DNA of 64,000 bases from Amycolatopsis eburnea (GTDB lineage: Bacteria > Actinomycetota > Actinomycetes > Mycobacteriales > Pseudonocardiaceae), in assembly GCF_003937945.1 (NCBI RefSeq), contig NZ_RSEC01000060.1:558001-622000 (forward strand), read 5' to 3'. The position numbers were made by a program, and so were the translations under genes. Under the pieces are notes generated by a model. The model was not told where the DNA came from. It made no database searches and saw nothing but the letters and a program-made list of their open reading frames with translations. How positions within the stretch are numbered: position 1 is the first letter of the stretch; each line of letters opens with the position of its first letter. Of the stretch, positions 8,501 to 16,159 are shown in pieces.

Positions 8501-9428
8501 ACTCGACCTGGCCCTGCGGCCCGCGGTCGTGGTTGGTGACGCCGGCGTCCGGGCCGTAGTCGCCCAGGTAGACGACCCCGGTCGGCTTGTCGACACTCAT
8601 CCGGAACGGGTTGCGGAAGCCCATCGCGTAGATCTCCGGGCGCGTGCTCGCGGTCCCGGGTGCGAAGAGGTTGCCGGAGGGGATCGTGTACGTCCCGTCG
8701 GGTTGCGGGTGGATCCGCAGCAGCTTGCCGCGCAGGTCGTTCGTGTTGCCCGACGAGCGCTGCGCGTCGAACTGCGGGTTGCGCGTGGTCCGTTCGTCGA
8801 TCGGCGAATAGCTGTCCGAGGAGAACGGGTTCGTGTCGTCGCCGGTGGTCAGGTAGAGGTTGCCCGCGGCGTCGAAGTCGATGTCGCCGCCGACGTGGCA
8901 GCACTGCCCTCGGTCGTTGGCGACCTTCAGAACGACCTTCTCGCTGGCCAAGTCGAGGGTGTTGTCGGTCTTCAGGACGAACCGGGACAGGTGCAGTTCG
9001 CCCTTGTACGGCGCGAAGTCCGCTTCGGTGCCGTCGGTCGGCGCGTCACCGTCCGGTGTGGACAGCCGCGGTGAGTAGTACAGCCAGACGAACCGGTTCG
9101 TGGCGAAGCCGGGGTCGGCGGCGACGCCTTGGAGGCCTTCCTCGTCGTGCGTGTAGACGTTCAGCTTGCCCGCGATCGACGTGGCGCCGGCCGCGGTGGT
9201 GACGCGGACGGTGCCGTCGCGGGAGGTGTGCACGACCGAGCGGTCGGGCAGCACGGCGAGCGACATCGCCTCGCCGCCCAGCTCGGCCGCGCCGGTGGCG
9301 AGCGCGACCTGCTGGTAGTCCGCGGGCGGGATGTCCGCGCGGGCCGGGGTGTCGACGGTGAGCAGGAGGCCGGCACCCAGCAACGCGGTGCCGAACAGCC
9401 TCGCCCACTTCGGTGGGGACGGAGACAT
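5562..9428 (-). CDS. Secreted PQQ-type sugar dehydrogenase / PKD / CBM6 / ThuA multidomain protein
   Basis: A 1288-residue protein with a Sec signal peptide (residues 1-31, ending PARA). Residues about 40-490 form a beta-propeller of the soluble glucose/sorbosone dehydrogenase type (for example GEEGLQG-like DEEGLQGVAADPGF, and GDDTNPF). A PKD domain follows at about 495-580 (YRWDFGDGSS). Two CBM6-like modules lie at about 700-940, a ThuA-like domain at about 941-1160 (VLVFSKTAGFRHDSI), and a third CBM6-like module at the end. The second and third CBM6 copies share near-identical openings (VEGESFTSGSG, GYIENGDWAGYAS), a recent internal duplication. The start at 9428 has a GGAAGGA ribosome site. 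An extracellular role in oxidising plant-derived sugars or glycans is inferred; the actual substrate is not known. Similar fusions are common in soil actinomycetes. Confidence 0.87.
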   Translation of the reverse strand: MSPSPPKWARLFGTALLGAGLLLTVDTPARADIPPADYQQVALATGAAELGGEAMSLAVLPDRSVVHTSRDGTVRVTTAAGATSIAGKLNVYTHDEEGLQGVAADPGFATNRFVWLYYSPRLSTPDGDAPTDGTEADFAPYKGELHLSRFVLKTDNTLDLASEKVVLKVANDRGQCCHVGGDIDFDAAGNLYLTTGDDTNPFSSDSYSPIDERTTRNPQFDAQRSSGNTNDLRGKLLRIHPQPDGTYTIPSGNLFAPGTASTRPEIYAMGFRNPFRMSVDKPTGVVYLGDYGPDAGVTNHDRGPQGQVEFDRITGPGNFGWPYCTGSNTTTETYNHYTFPSGPSGAKYDCAGGPTNSSFRNTGLAKLPVPKPAWIKYAGDEGSPPEFGSGSESPMGGPVYRYDAASTSTVKFPQSLDGKYFAGEYGRKWIKAVTVNADGTRGPIEDFPWSGTQVMDMAFGPDGALYVLDYGTGSDNQALYRIEYLAGTNRNPVAKAAADKTSGPNPLTVNFSSAGSADPEGGALTYRWDFGDGSSSTAANPAHTYTTNGTYSPTVTVSDPEGLTGTASLVVTVGNTAPTVSLASPVDGQLFSFGDTVPFQVTGSDPEDGPLDCSKVKVTYLLGHDSHEHQITQATGCSGSIAVPVDGEHDAAANIYGVFDAQYTDQGGLTSHSVRKLQPRHRQGEHFSAQSGIQLADHGAAEGGRTVGYTDDGDWISFAPYALGNATSITARVSSGGPGGTLEVRAGSPTGTLLGSAAVANTGNWDTFADVTANLAAQPAGTTTLYLVFKGVTGQGNLFDLDSFTFTTAASAVEGESFTSGSGVQIAPHAGASGGNTLGYIENGDWAGYASVSTAGARSFTARISSAGAGGTIEIRSGSATGTLLGSVTVPTTGGWETFQNVTTSVSSGSGALFLVFRGGSGSLFDVDSFTLGGMPTQVDPSYDVLVFSKTAGFRHDSIPAGIQAIRELGAAQGFTVTATEDASVFTSLSSYEAVVFLSTTGDVLDATQQAAFQSYVEGGGGYVGVHAAADTEYDWPWYGQLVGAWFKSHPAIQQARFVTEDNTHPATAGLPAVWTRTDELYNYRTNPRGSVHVLQTLDESSYTGGEMGADHPITWCHPQGNGRAFYTGLGHTIESYSDPVFRASLLGAIRYAAGLAPASCGVASSTVEGESFTSGSGVQVASHAPASGGQTLGYIENGDWAGYASVSTSGITRFSAVVSSAGAGGTIEIRSGSATGALLGTVTVPVTGSWETFQTVSTTLSPGSGPLHLVFRGGAGSLFDIDTLTVS

Positions 9429-9519
9429 GCCGGTTCCTTCCTGATTTTGAGCGTGCTTCGCCCCGGTGCGGCGCGAAGCCGGTTTCGATCACCTTCCGAC
9501 GGGGCTGGCGGCCACCCGC

Positions 9520-9596
9520 CTGTGGACAACCGCCGCTTTCACGTGAAAGCGGCACCTCCCCCTGTGGACAAGCGGCACTTTCACGTGAAAGTGCCG
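9520..9596. repeat. Two tandem units of a TTTCACGTGAAA palindrome
   Basis: The unit CTGTGGACAA followed by a perfect palindrome occurs twice. Unit one is 9520-9553, with a 22-bp palindrome at 9532-9553. Unit two is 9562-9596, with a 24-bp palindrome at 9573-9596. Both centre on CACGTG with no loop. They lie between the Ebo-type operon and the dehydrogenase gene on the same strand and may end upstream transcription. The same palindrome type occurs inside a PKS gene at 42447-42484. Confidence 0.8.
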
Positions 9597-9609
9597 TCTC
9601 CGGGAGGGG

Positions 9610-10611
9610 TTACTTCGAGGAGAAGGCGGCGTCGAAGGCCGCTGTGGGTGGGGTGAAGTTGAGCTTGCGAACGAACTCCAGGGCTTCGGGGGCGCCGGTC
9701 AGGCGGTCCATGCCCGCGTCCTCCCACTCGATGGAGATCGGGCCGTCGTAGCCGATGGCGTTGAGCATCCGGAAGACGTCCTCCCAGGGGACGTCGCCGT
9801 GGCCGGTCGAGACGAAGTCCCAGCCGCGGCGCGGATCCGCCCACGGCAGGTGCGATCCCATCCGCCCGTTGCGGCCGTTGAGCTGCTTGCGGGCCTCCTT
9901 GCAGTCGACGTGGTAGATGCGGTCCTTGAAGTCCCACAGGAACCCGGCGGGGTCGAGGTCCTGCCAGACGAAGTGCGACGGGTCGAAGTTTAGCCCGAAC
10001 GCCGGGCGGTGCCCGATCGCCTCCAGCGTCCGGACGGTGCTCCAGTAGTCGTAGGCGATCTCGCTCGGGTGCACCTCGTGGGCGAAGCGGACGCCGACTT
10101 CGTCGAACACGTCCAGGATCGGGTTCCAGCGCGTGGCGAAGTCGGCGTACCCGCGCTCGATCATCGACGGCGGCACCGGCGGGAACATCGCCACCGTGTG
10201 CCAGATCGACGAGCCGGTGAACCCGACCACTGTGGACACCCCGAGCTTCGCCGCGGCGCGGGCGGTGGCCTGCATTTCGGCCGCCGCCCGCTGCCGGACG
10301 CCTTCGGGTTCGCCGTCGCCCCAGATCCGCGCGGGCAGGATGGCTTCGTGCCGCTCGTCGATCGGGTGGTCGCAGACGGCCTGACCCACCAGGTGGTTCG
10401 AGATGGCCCACACCTTGAGGTCGTACTTGGCCAGCGTCGCGAGCTTCGCCGGGACGTAGGCGTCGTCGGCGAGCGCCTTGTCCACTTCGAAGTGGTCGCC
10501 CCAGCAGGCGATCTCGAGGCCTTCGTAGCCCCAGCCGCTCGCCAGCTCGCAGACCTCCTCGAACGGCAGATCGGCCCACTGCCCGGTGAACAACGTCAAC
10601 GGTCGTGCCAT
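9610..10611 (-). CDS. Sugar phosphate isomerase/epimerase (xylose-isomerase-like TIM barrel), last gene of the Ebo-type operon
   Basis: The 333-residue protein opens with LTLFTGQWADLPFEEV and keeps the metal-ligand pattern of the xylose-isomerase-like TIM barrel superfamily (AP endonuclease 2 family): GFTGSS, HEVHPSE, NFDPSHF, HVDCKEA and SIEWED. Members isomerise, epimerise or dehydrate small sugars or inositols; the reaction cannot be read from sequence. The ATG at 10611 has an AGGAGG ribosome site and lies 21 nt after the stop of the phosphatase-family gene, so it is very likely cotranscribed with the seven genes upstream. With an inositol-3-phosphate synthase-like enzyme heading the operon, a cyclitol or sugar-phosphate substrate is a reasonable inference. 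Confidence 0.85.
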   Translation of the reverse strand: MARPLTLFTGQWADLPFEEVCELASGWGYEGLEIACWGDHFEVDKALADDAYVPAKLATLAKYDLKVWAISNHLVGQAVCDHPIDERHEAILPARIWGDGEPEGVRQRAAAEMQATARAAAKLGVSTVVGFTGSSIWHTVAMFPPVPPSMIERGYADFATRWNPILDVFDEVGVRFAHEVHPSEIAYDYWSTVRTLEAIGHRPAFGLNFDPSHFVWQDLDPAGFLWDFKDRIYHVDCKEARKQLNGRNGRMGSHLPWADPRRGWDFVSTGHGDVPWEDVFRMLNAIGYDGPISIEWEDAGMDRLTGAPEALEFVRKLNFTPPTAAFDAAFSSK

Positions 10612-10632
10612 GTCTGACCTCCTGGGTGCGTC

Positions 10633-12000
10633 CTATTCGGTGCGGATAGCCGTGAGCAGCAGATCCTTGACTTCGGTGGCGTGGATCTTTTCGCGCGCGA
10701 GCGACGGGTCCGAGCACAGCAGCACCGGCCCGTCCTCGGGCGCGTCGGGCAGCCGGCCGTGGCTGCCGCGCACCGGCGCCGGGTCGAGCGGGACGACCTG
10801 CATCGAGTACCGCAGGCCGAGCTTCTTGCGCGCCAGCGCCGACGCCGCCTTCAGCTTCACCGCCGGGTCGTTCGGGTCGAAGAACAGCTCGGCCGGGTCG
10901 TAGCCGGGCTTGCGGTGGATCTCGACGGTCTTCGCGAAGTCCGGCGCGCGGTCGTCGCTCAGCCAGTAGTAGTACGTGAACCACGCGTCCGGCTCGGCGA
11001 TCGCGACCAGCTCGCCCGCGCGCTCGTGGTTGATGCCGATCGACGCCTGCCCGTCGCGGTCGAGCACGACGTCCACACCGGACAGTCCCGCGACGATGTC
11101 CCGCACGCGCGGGATGTCCGCCGGGTCGGCGACGTAGACGTGCGCGACCTGGTGGTCGGCCACCGCGAACGCCCGGGACGTCCACGGGTCCAGGTACTCC
11201 ATGCCTGCCTGGACGTACACGTTGAGCAGGCCTTCGCGACGCAGCGCCCGGTTGATGTCGACCGGCCGGCTCGCGTTCGTGATGCCGTACTCCGAGAGCG
11301 CGACGACGGTGTGCCCGCCCGCGGCCGCGAAGTCCAGCAGCGGTTTCAGGGCCGTGTCGATCTCGCGGGCGGCGGCCGCCGCCTGCGGCGCGTCCGGACC
11401 GAAGCGCTGGAGGTCGTAGTCGAGGTGCGGGATGTAGACGAGCGTGGTGTCCGGCTTGTCCTCGGCCATGATCTTCTGCGCCGCGGCGATGATCCACTTC
11501 GACGACGTGATCGCCGCCGTCGGACCCCAGTAGGTGAACAGCGGGAACTCGCCGAGGTCGCCGACCAGGCGGTCGTGCAGCTGCGGCGGGTAGGTGTAGG
11601 CGTCCGGGGACTTCTTGCCGTCGGCGTGGTAGATCGGCCGCGGGGTCACCGTCAGGTCGACGTCCATGCCCATCGCGTACCACCAGCAGACGTTCGCGAC
11701 GCGGTGCCCGGCCTGCGCGCGGCGGGCGGCGTCCCAGAACTTGTCGCCCTGCACCAGCTTGTTGTGCTGGCGCCAGAGGAAGATCTCGCCGAGGTCGCGG
11801 AAGTACCAGCCGTTGCCCACGATCCCGTGCTCGGCCGGCTGCAGGCCGGTGAGGAACGTCGACTGCACCGAGCACGTCACGGCCGGGAACACGGTGTCCA
11901 GCTGCGCGGTGAAGCCGGGCTCGGCCATCTTGCGCAGGTTGGGCATGTGCGGCAGCAGCCGCGGGGTCAGTCCGACGACGTCGAGCACGAGCAAACTCAT
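10633..12000 (-). CDS. Alkaline phosphatase-superfamily protein (nucleotide pyrophosphatase type), EboF-like
   Basis: The 455-residue protein carries the metal-binding pattern of type I phosphodiesterase/nucleotide pyrophosphatases: the N-terminal LVLDVVGL Asp, nucleophile Thr in PAVTCSVQSTFLTG, the HLDYDLQRFG ligands, LSEYGI and a late HRKPGY. These enzymes hydrolyse phosphate mono- or diesters with two metal ions. No signal peptide is seen, so it probably acts in the cytoplasm. Its ATG (12000-11998) overlaps the TGA of the EboE gene by 4 nt (ATGA), so translation is coupled, with a GAAGAGG ribosome site inside the upstream gene. In cyanobacterial ebo clusters, a member of this superfamily is the EboF component; the assignment here rests on family and position. 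Confidence 0.82.
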   Translation of the reverse strand: MSLLVLDVVGLTPRLLPHMPNLRKMAEPGFTAQLDTVFPAVTCSVQSTFLTGLQPAEHGIVGNGWYFRDLGEIFLWRQHNKLVQGDKFWDAARRAQAGHRVANVCWWYAMGMDVDLTVTPRPIYHADGKKSPDAYTYPPQLHDRLVGDLGEFPLFTYWGPTAAITSSKWIIAAAQKIMAEDKPDTTLVYIPHLDYDLQRFGPDAPQAAAAAREIDTALKPLLDFAAAGGHTVVALSEYGITNASRPVDINRALRREGLLNVYVQAGMEYLDPWTSRAFAVADHQVAHVYVADPADIPRVRDIVAGLSGVDVVLDRDGQASIGINHERAGELVAIAEPDAWFTYYYWLSDDRAPDFAKTVEIHRKPGYDPAELFFDPNDPAVKLKAASALARKKLGLRYSMQVVPLDPAPVRGSHGRLPDAPEDGPVLLCSDPSLAREKIHATEVKDLLLTAIRTE

Positions 12001-13124
12001 TCCGAAACCTCTTCCAAGCCTAGTGCGATCAAGGAACGCCGGGTCCAGTCCAGCTCGGCCGCGATGCCCGCGACCAGCCCGGCGTCGTCGGCGGGTGCGT
12101 CCGGGAGCACCTGCCAGGTGTAGGTCTCGACCTCGACGTGGTCGGTGCGCGCGGTGGCGCCGCCGAACAGCTCGGCCAGCGTCGCGGCCAGCACCGGCCG
12201 GGTCGACGTCAGCGGCGGCGCCGGGTCGGCGTGCAGCGGCACGTGGAAGTGCACGCGCCACGGCGCCTCGCCCGGGAGCCCGCCCGCGAGCGCCAGATCG
12301 AGGTCGTCGGCCCCCGGCGGGGCCCCTTCGTTGCTCTGGTGCAGGAACCGGGGTTCCACAAAGGACTCCAGTGCCCGGCGGGTCGCGGGGTCCTTCGGCG
12401 AAGCGGCCTCCAGGGCCGCCGACGCCTGCAGCTTGACGACGTCCAGCCCGGCCGCTTCCAGCCGTCCCAGCGCGGCGGCCGGGTCCTCGAAGCCCACGGC
12501 GAGGTGGCACGTGTCCAGGCAGACGCCGAGCCAGTCGGTGTCCACATCGGACAGCAGGGACGCCGCCTGCGCGGTCGTCTCGATGACGCAGCCGGGTTCG
12601 GGTTCGAACGCCACCCGCACCGGACGTTCCTGCGCCGCCAGTCCCTTGGCGAGCTGTTCGAGCTGACCGCGATCGTCCTGCCACTCCGTGCGCCAGCCGA
12701 GCGGCAACGTCGAGACGCTGCCCCGGGCCGCGTCGTCGGGGAGCAGCTCGGCCAGCAGCTTCGCCAGGTCCAACGTGTACTGCGTGCGCTCGGGCGTCGA
12801 CCAGTCCGGCCGGTACACCTTGTGCTTGACGACCGGGTCGTGGAACCCCTGGTACGGGAACCCGTTGAAGGTGACGACCTCCAGGCCGCGCGTGGCCAGG
12901 TCGTCGCGCAGCCGGGCCACCGCCGCCGGGTTCGCCACCAGCTCCGAAGCCACCGGCCGGGCCAGCCACAGGCCGAGCCCGAGCCGGCTCACGCCGAGGC
13001 GTTCGCGGACCGGCTCGCCGAAGCGGGCCAGCTGGGCGAGCACGCCGTCGAGGTCCTCGGCCTGGTGCACGTTGGTGCAGTAGGCGAGGTGGACGAGCGA
13101 GCCGTCGCGGTGCCGGAACCTCAC
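11997..13124 (-). CDS. eboE: Metabolite traffic protein EboE (TIM barrel)
   Basis: The 375-residue TIM-barrel protein begins VRFRHRDGSLVHLAYCTNVH, the typical EboE opening, and has SRLGLGLWLARP and the GFPYQGFHDPVVKH segment of this family. It belongs to the sugar phosphate isomerase-like superfamily, but no activity is established for EboE. In cyanobacteria the ebo genes are needed to move a scytonemin precursor to the periplasm. The start is a GTG at 13124, whose GTGA overlaps the TatD-gene stop by 4 nt; the frame is open upstream only because it runs antisense-free through that gene. The next gene again overlaps by ATGA. This tight coupling argues for a stoichiometric complex or pathway. 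Confidence 0.85.
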   Translation of the reverse strand: MRFRHRDGSLVHLAYCTNVHQAEDLDGVLAQLARFGEPVRERLGVSRLGLGLWLARPVASELVANPAAVARLRDDLATRGLEVVTFNGFPYQGFHDPVVKHKVYRPDWSTPERTQYTLDLAKLLAELLPDDAARGSVSTLPLGWRTEWQDDRGQLEQLAKGLAAQERPVRVAFEPEPGCVIETTAQAASLLSDVDTDWLGVCLDTCHLAVGFEDPAAALGRLEAAGLDVVKLQASAALEAASPKDPATRRALESFVEPRFLHQSNEGAPPGADDLDLALAGGLPGEAPWRVHFHVPLHADPAPPLTSTRPVLAATLAELFGGATARTDHVEVETYTWQVLPDAPADDAGLVAGIAAELDWTRRSLIALGLEEVSE

Positions 13125-13972
13125 TTGCGCGCTCCCCGCAGGATCGAGTTGCCCGCGAACTCGGCGGCCACGGTGTCGGATTCCAGCGAAAGCCGCCCGC
13201 TCTGGCCGTAGAATTCGACGGGGTTGCGCCACAGCACCCGGTCGACGTCGTCCTCGGTGAACCCGGCGGCCAGCATCGCGTCGCCGGTCTTGCGGGTCTT
13301 GAGCGGGTCGCTCTTCCCCCAGTCGGCGGCCGAGTTCACCAGGACGCGCTCGGTGCCGTATTCGCGGAGGATCGCGACCATCCGCTCTTCGTCCATTTTG
13401 GTGTCCGGGTAGATCGAGAACCCCATCCAGGAGCCGGATTCCTTGACCATCGCGACGGTCACCTCGTTGAGGTGGTCGAGCACCACGCGTTCCGGCGCGA
13501 TCCCCGACTCGCGGACGACGGCGATGCTGCGCTCGGTGCCGGCGGCCTTGTCGCGGTGCGGGGTGTGCACCATCGCCGGGAGGTCGTGGTCGATCGCCAG
13601 CGCGAGCTGCGCGGCGAACGCCTTGTCCTCCTCGGCGGTCATCGAGTCGTAGCCGATCTCGCCGACCGCGACCACGCCGTCCTTCTCCAGGTAACGCGGC
13701 AGCAGGTCGAGCACCGGCGTGCAGCGCGGGTCGTTGGCCTCCTTGGGGTTCAACGCGATCGTGCAGTGGTGCGCGATGCCGTACTGGCTGGCGCGGAACG
13801 GCTCCCAGCCGACCAGTGCGTCGAAGTAGTCGGTGAAGCTGCCGACGTTCGTGCGGGGCTGCCCCAGCCAGAACGCCGGCTCGACGAGCGCGCGGACCCC
13901 GGCCGCGCGCATCGCCGCGTAGTCGTCGGTGGTCCGGGAGCTCATGTGGATGTGCGGGTCGAAGATGCGCAT
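13121..13972 (-). CDS. eboB: TatD-family metal-dependent hydrolase (EboB-like)
   Basis: The 283-residue protein starts with MRIFDPHIHMSSRTTDD, where DPHIH supplies the first metal ligands. It goes on with VEPAFWLGQP, AVGEIGYD (Glu ligand), MVHTPHRDK, VLDHLNE and VNSAADWG, the ordered metal-site motifs of the amidohydrolase superfamily, TatD branch. TatD proteins are usually nucleases or amidohydrolases; the ebo-linked group is distinct and its substrate unknown. The ATG at 13972 overlaps the EboA stop by 1 nt (TGATG), and its own stop overlaps the EboE start by 4 nt. EboB is the name used for the TatD-like component of ebo clusters; the symbol follows that by inference. Confidence 0.84.
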   Translation of the reverse strand: MRIFDPHIHMSSRTTDDYAAMRAAGVRALVEPAFWLGQPRTNVGSFTDYFDALVGWEPFRASQYGIAHHCTIALNPKEANDPRCTPVLDLLPRYLEKDGVVAVGEIGYDSMTAEEDKAFAAQLALAIDHDLPAMVHTPHRDKAAGTERSIAVVRESGIAPERVVLDHLNEVTVAMVKESGSWMGFSIYPDTKMDEERMVAILREYGTERVLVNSAADWGKSDPLKTRKTGDAMLAAGFTEDDVDRVLWRNPVEFYGQSGRLSLESDTVAAEFAGNSILRGARK

Positions 13973-14517
13973 CAGGCGTCCTGTTCGGTCAGCAGCGGGA
14001 GGAGGTCGGCGGGGACGTCGCGGCCCGCGGCGGTGCGCTCGGCGGCGAAGGACCGCATCATGCGCAGCAGCTCCTCGTCGGTCCGGCGGTCGAGCCCGGC
14101 GATGCCGGCCAGGGGAATGCCCATGAACACGCACTTGAGGACGCCGTGGCGGTAGGCGGCGTCGTCGAGGTGCGTGGCGGCGTACTCCCCCATCGCGGCG
14201 GTCACCAGGCGGGTGTCGTTGGTGCGCAGGGCGTCCGCGACCAGCTCGAGCCCGGCGTCGCCGGTGTCCACGACGGACAGTCCACGCAGGACGGCCCGCT
14301 TCTCGGCGGCGTCGCCGTAGCGGTAGAGGTCCGGCATCTCGGCGGCCGCGCCCGGCGCGGCCTTGAGCAGTTCCACTCGGGCCACGTCGTCGACCGTCCA
14401 TCCCGGAATGTCGGACGGGCCCCGGCCGACCCGGCGGCCGACGCCCGGGAACACCGTGCGCAGGACCGTCGCATCGGCGGCGACGTCGTGCAGTGCCTTG
14501 TCCAGCCAGGCGTTCAC
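13972..14517 (-). CDS. eboA: EboA domain protein
   Basis: The 181-residue, mostly helical protein has the marker segment of the EboA family, HGVLKCVFMGIPLAGIAGLD (about residues 123-142), preceded by LRTNDTRLV and followed by a helix ending PADLLPLL. EboA has no known biochemical activity. It starts with GTG at 14517, which overlaps the TGA of the upstream isomerase gene by 4 nt. Its presence is the best single reason to call this operon an ebo cluster, because EboA is rarely found outside such loci. It has no signal peptide or transmembrane segment. Confidence 0.85.
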   Translation of the reverse strand: MNAWLDKALHDVAADATVLRTVFPGVGRRVGRGPSDIPGWTVDDVARVELLKAAPGAAAEMPDLYRYGDAAEKRAVLRGLSVVDTGDAGLELVADALRTNDTRLVTAAMGEYAATHLDDAAYRHGVLKCVFMGIPLAGIAGLDRRTDEELLRMMRSFAAERTAAGRDVPADLLPLLTEQDA

Positions 14518-15335
14518 GCCGCCACCGCCTTCCGCAGGAATTCGAGGGACTCACGGGCGATCCGCGGCGCCGCGTGGCTGTCCCGCGGCAGTTCCACGGC
14601 CACCAGCCCGGGGTACGGCGACAGCGCTTCCAGCACCGGCGGGAAGTCGATCTCGCCGTGCCCGAACTCCAGGTGCTCGTGGGTGCCGCGGCGCATGTCG
14701 TCGATCTGCACGTTGACCAGCCGCGGCAGCGCGCGGCGGACGCAGTCGGGCACGGACGCGGACTCGTTGCACCGGCAGTGCCCGATGTCCAGCGTCAGCC
14801 CGAACCGCGGCGGGTCGCCGAGCCGCCGGGCCAGCTCGAAGTAGCCGTCCAGGTCTTCGACCAGCATGCCCGGCTCCGGTTCGAAGCCGAGCTTGACGTC
14901 GTGCTCGTCGGCCGCCTTGAGCACGTCGGCGCAGCCGTCGACCAGGTGCACCCAAGCGTCCTCAGTGGACAGATCGGCGGGTTTGTTCCCGCTCCAGAAG
15001 GAAACCGCCTCGGCGTTCAGGTCCGCGGCGATCTCCACCGCCCGCGTCAGGAACTCGACGCGGCGCGCGCGGTCGGGGTCGAGGAACGTCGGCGAGTGCT
15101 TGCGCCACGGGTCCAGCAGGAACCGCGCGCCGGTCTCGATCACTACGGCCAACCCGAGCCGGTCCAGCTCGGCGGCCAGCGACGCGACGCGCCGGGCGAG
15201 GTCCGGCCCGAACGGGTCGAGGTGCTGGTGGTCGAGGGTCAGCGCGACGCCGTCGTAGCCGAGGTCCGACAGAACGCGCAGGGCGTCGCCGAGGCGGTGG
15301 TTGGCGAAGCCGTTGGTGCCGTACCCGAACCTCAT
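14514..15335 (-). CDS. Sugar phosphate isomerase/epimerase within the Ebo-type operon
   Basis: A 273-residue TIM-barrel protein of the xylose-isomerase-like superfamily. It begins MRFGYGTNGFANHRL and has LTLDHQHLDPFG, VIETGARFLLDP, GFEPEPGM, TLDIGHCRCNE and NVQIDDMRRG; the Glu, His and Asp residues in these strings match the superfamily metal site. The ATG at 15335 overlaps the prenyltransferase stop by ATGA and the 3' end overlaps the EboA start by GTGA. It is a paralogue of the gene at 9610-10611 in fold only; the two are not close copies. Substrate unknown, but a small sugar or cyclitol related to the operon's other enzymes is likely. Confidence 0.85.
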   Translation of the reverse strand: MRFGYGTNGFANHRLGDALRVLSDLGYDGVALTLDHQHLDPFGPDLARRVASLAAELDRLGLAVVIETGARFLLDPWRKHSPTFLDPDRARRVEFLTRAVEIAADLNAEAVSFWSGNKPADLSTEDAWVHLVDGCADVLKAADEHDVKLGFEPEPGMLVEDLDGYFELARRLGDPPRFGLTLDIGHCRCNESASVPDCVRRALPRLVNVQIDDMRRGTHEHLEFGHGEIDFPPVLEALSPYPGLVAVELPRDSHAAPRIARESLEFLRKAVAA

Positions 15336-16159
15336 GTCGGCGACACCTTCCGGCTCAGCGCCCGCGCGATCGGGAACGCGGCGGCGACGGCCAGCGCCGA
15401 GCGCCACGCCCCGGTCCGCGCGATCAGCCCGGCCTGCAACGGGATCATGCCGTGGATCCCGGCCCCGACCGCGCGGCGGATCTTCGGCGCGGCCGGGTCG
15501 CGGACCGCGTCGTACTGCGCCCGCCCGGTGGTCAGCGCGTACGTCCCGAGCAGCGCCGAGGCCAGCGGCCCGACGCGGCCGGCGGCGACGCGGACCCCCG
15601 CGGTGGCGGCCAGGGTGGCCGCGGGCAGCGCGGGCTTCGCGCCGTGCACCTCGGACCGCGACAGCGTCGTCACGGCGTAGGTGTGCGCCCCCACGGTCAG
15701 CGCCGCGGGCAGCGCGGGCTTCGCCCCGCCCGCACCCAGCAGGACGTCGAGCGCGCGGGCGGCGGCCATCGCGGCCGGGCCGAGCGCGGTCTCCTTGAGC
15801 ACGAAGTCGTACGCCCACACGGTCGCGGCCAGCGGCAGCGCGACGCGCAGCGCCCGCTTCCCGCCGGCGGCGGCCGCGATGCCCAGCCCGCCCGCGGTCA
15901 GCCCGGTGGCCACGCCGAGCGCGGCGCCCGGCGAGACCCGGCCCGACGGGATCGGCCGCTCGGGCCGTTCCATGGCGTCGAGGTGGCGGTCGGCGTAGTC
16001 GTTGAGCGCCATGCCCGCCCAGTAGATGCAGACGGACGCGCCGGTCAGCGCCAGCGTGCGGCGGCGGAAGGGCCAGCCGGCCGCGGCGGCCCCGGCGACG
16101 GCGTCCCCGGGCACGGTCAGCGCCGCGGGCGCGCGGACGAGTTCGACGAGCGCCTTCAC
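15332..16159 (-). CDS. eboC: UbiA-superfamily prenyltransferase (EboC-like)
   Basis: The 275-residue integral membrane protein has the first Asp-rich prenyl-diphosphate motif, NDYADRHLD (preceded by YWAGMAL), and the following RPERPIPSGRVS segment, both diagnostic of UbiA-type aromatic prenyltransferases. Several Ala/Gly/Leu-rich transmembrane helices follow. The second Asp motif is less clear: WAYDFVLKET is the best candidate, near residue 119. The start is a GTG at 16159 overlapping the upstream stop by GTGA. It closely resembles the actinobacterial group named after SCO3242. A membrane prenyl transfer step suggests that the cluster handles a lipid-linked or membrane-bound small molecule; acceptor and donor are unknown. 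Confidence 0.85.
   Translation of the reverse strand: MKALVELVRAPAALTVPGDAVAGAAAAGWPFRRRTLALTGASVCIYWAGMALNDYADRHLDAMERPERPIPSGRVSPGAALGVATGLTAGGLGIAAAAGGKRALRVALPLAATVWAYDFVLKETALGPAAMAAARALDVLLGAGGAKPALPAALTVGAHTYAVTTLSRSEVHGAKPALPAATLAATAGVRVAAGRVGPLASALLGTYALTTGRAQYDAVRDPAAPKIRRAVGAGIHGMIPLQAGLIARTGAWRSALAVAAAFPIARALSRKVSPT

Noticed and set aside
5877..9074. About 1065-codon plus-strand frame opposite the dehydrogenase/ThuA gene
   Set aside because: Arg/Val-rich shadow with no ribosome site or domain; the minus-strand gene has a signal peptide and recognisable domains.
9520..9596. Replication origin or attachment site because of the clustered palindromes
   Set aside because: No DnaA boxes, integrase or tRNA nearby; the same palindrome occurs elsewhere, so it is a dispersed repeat.
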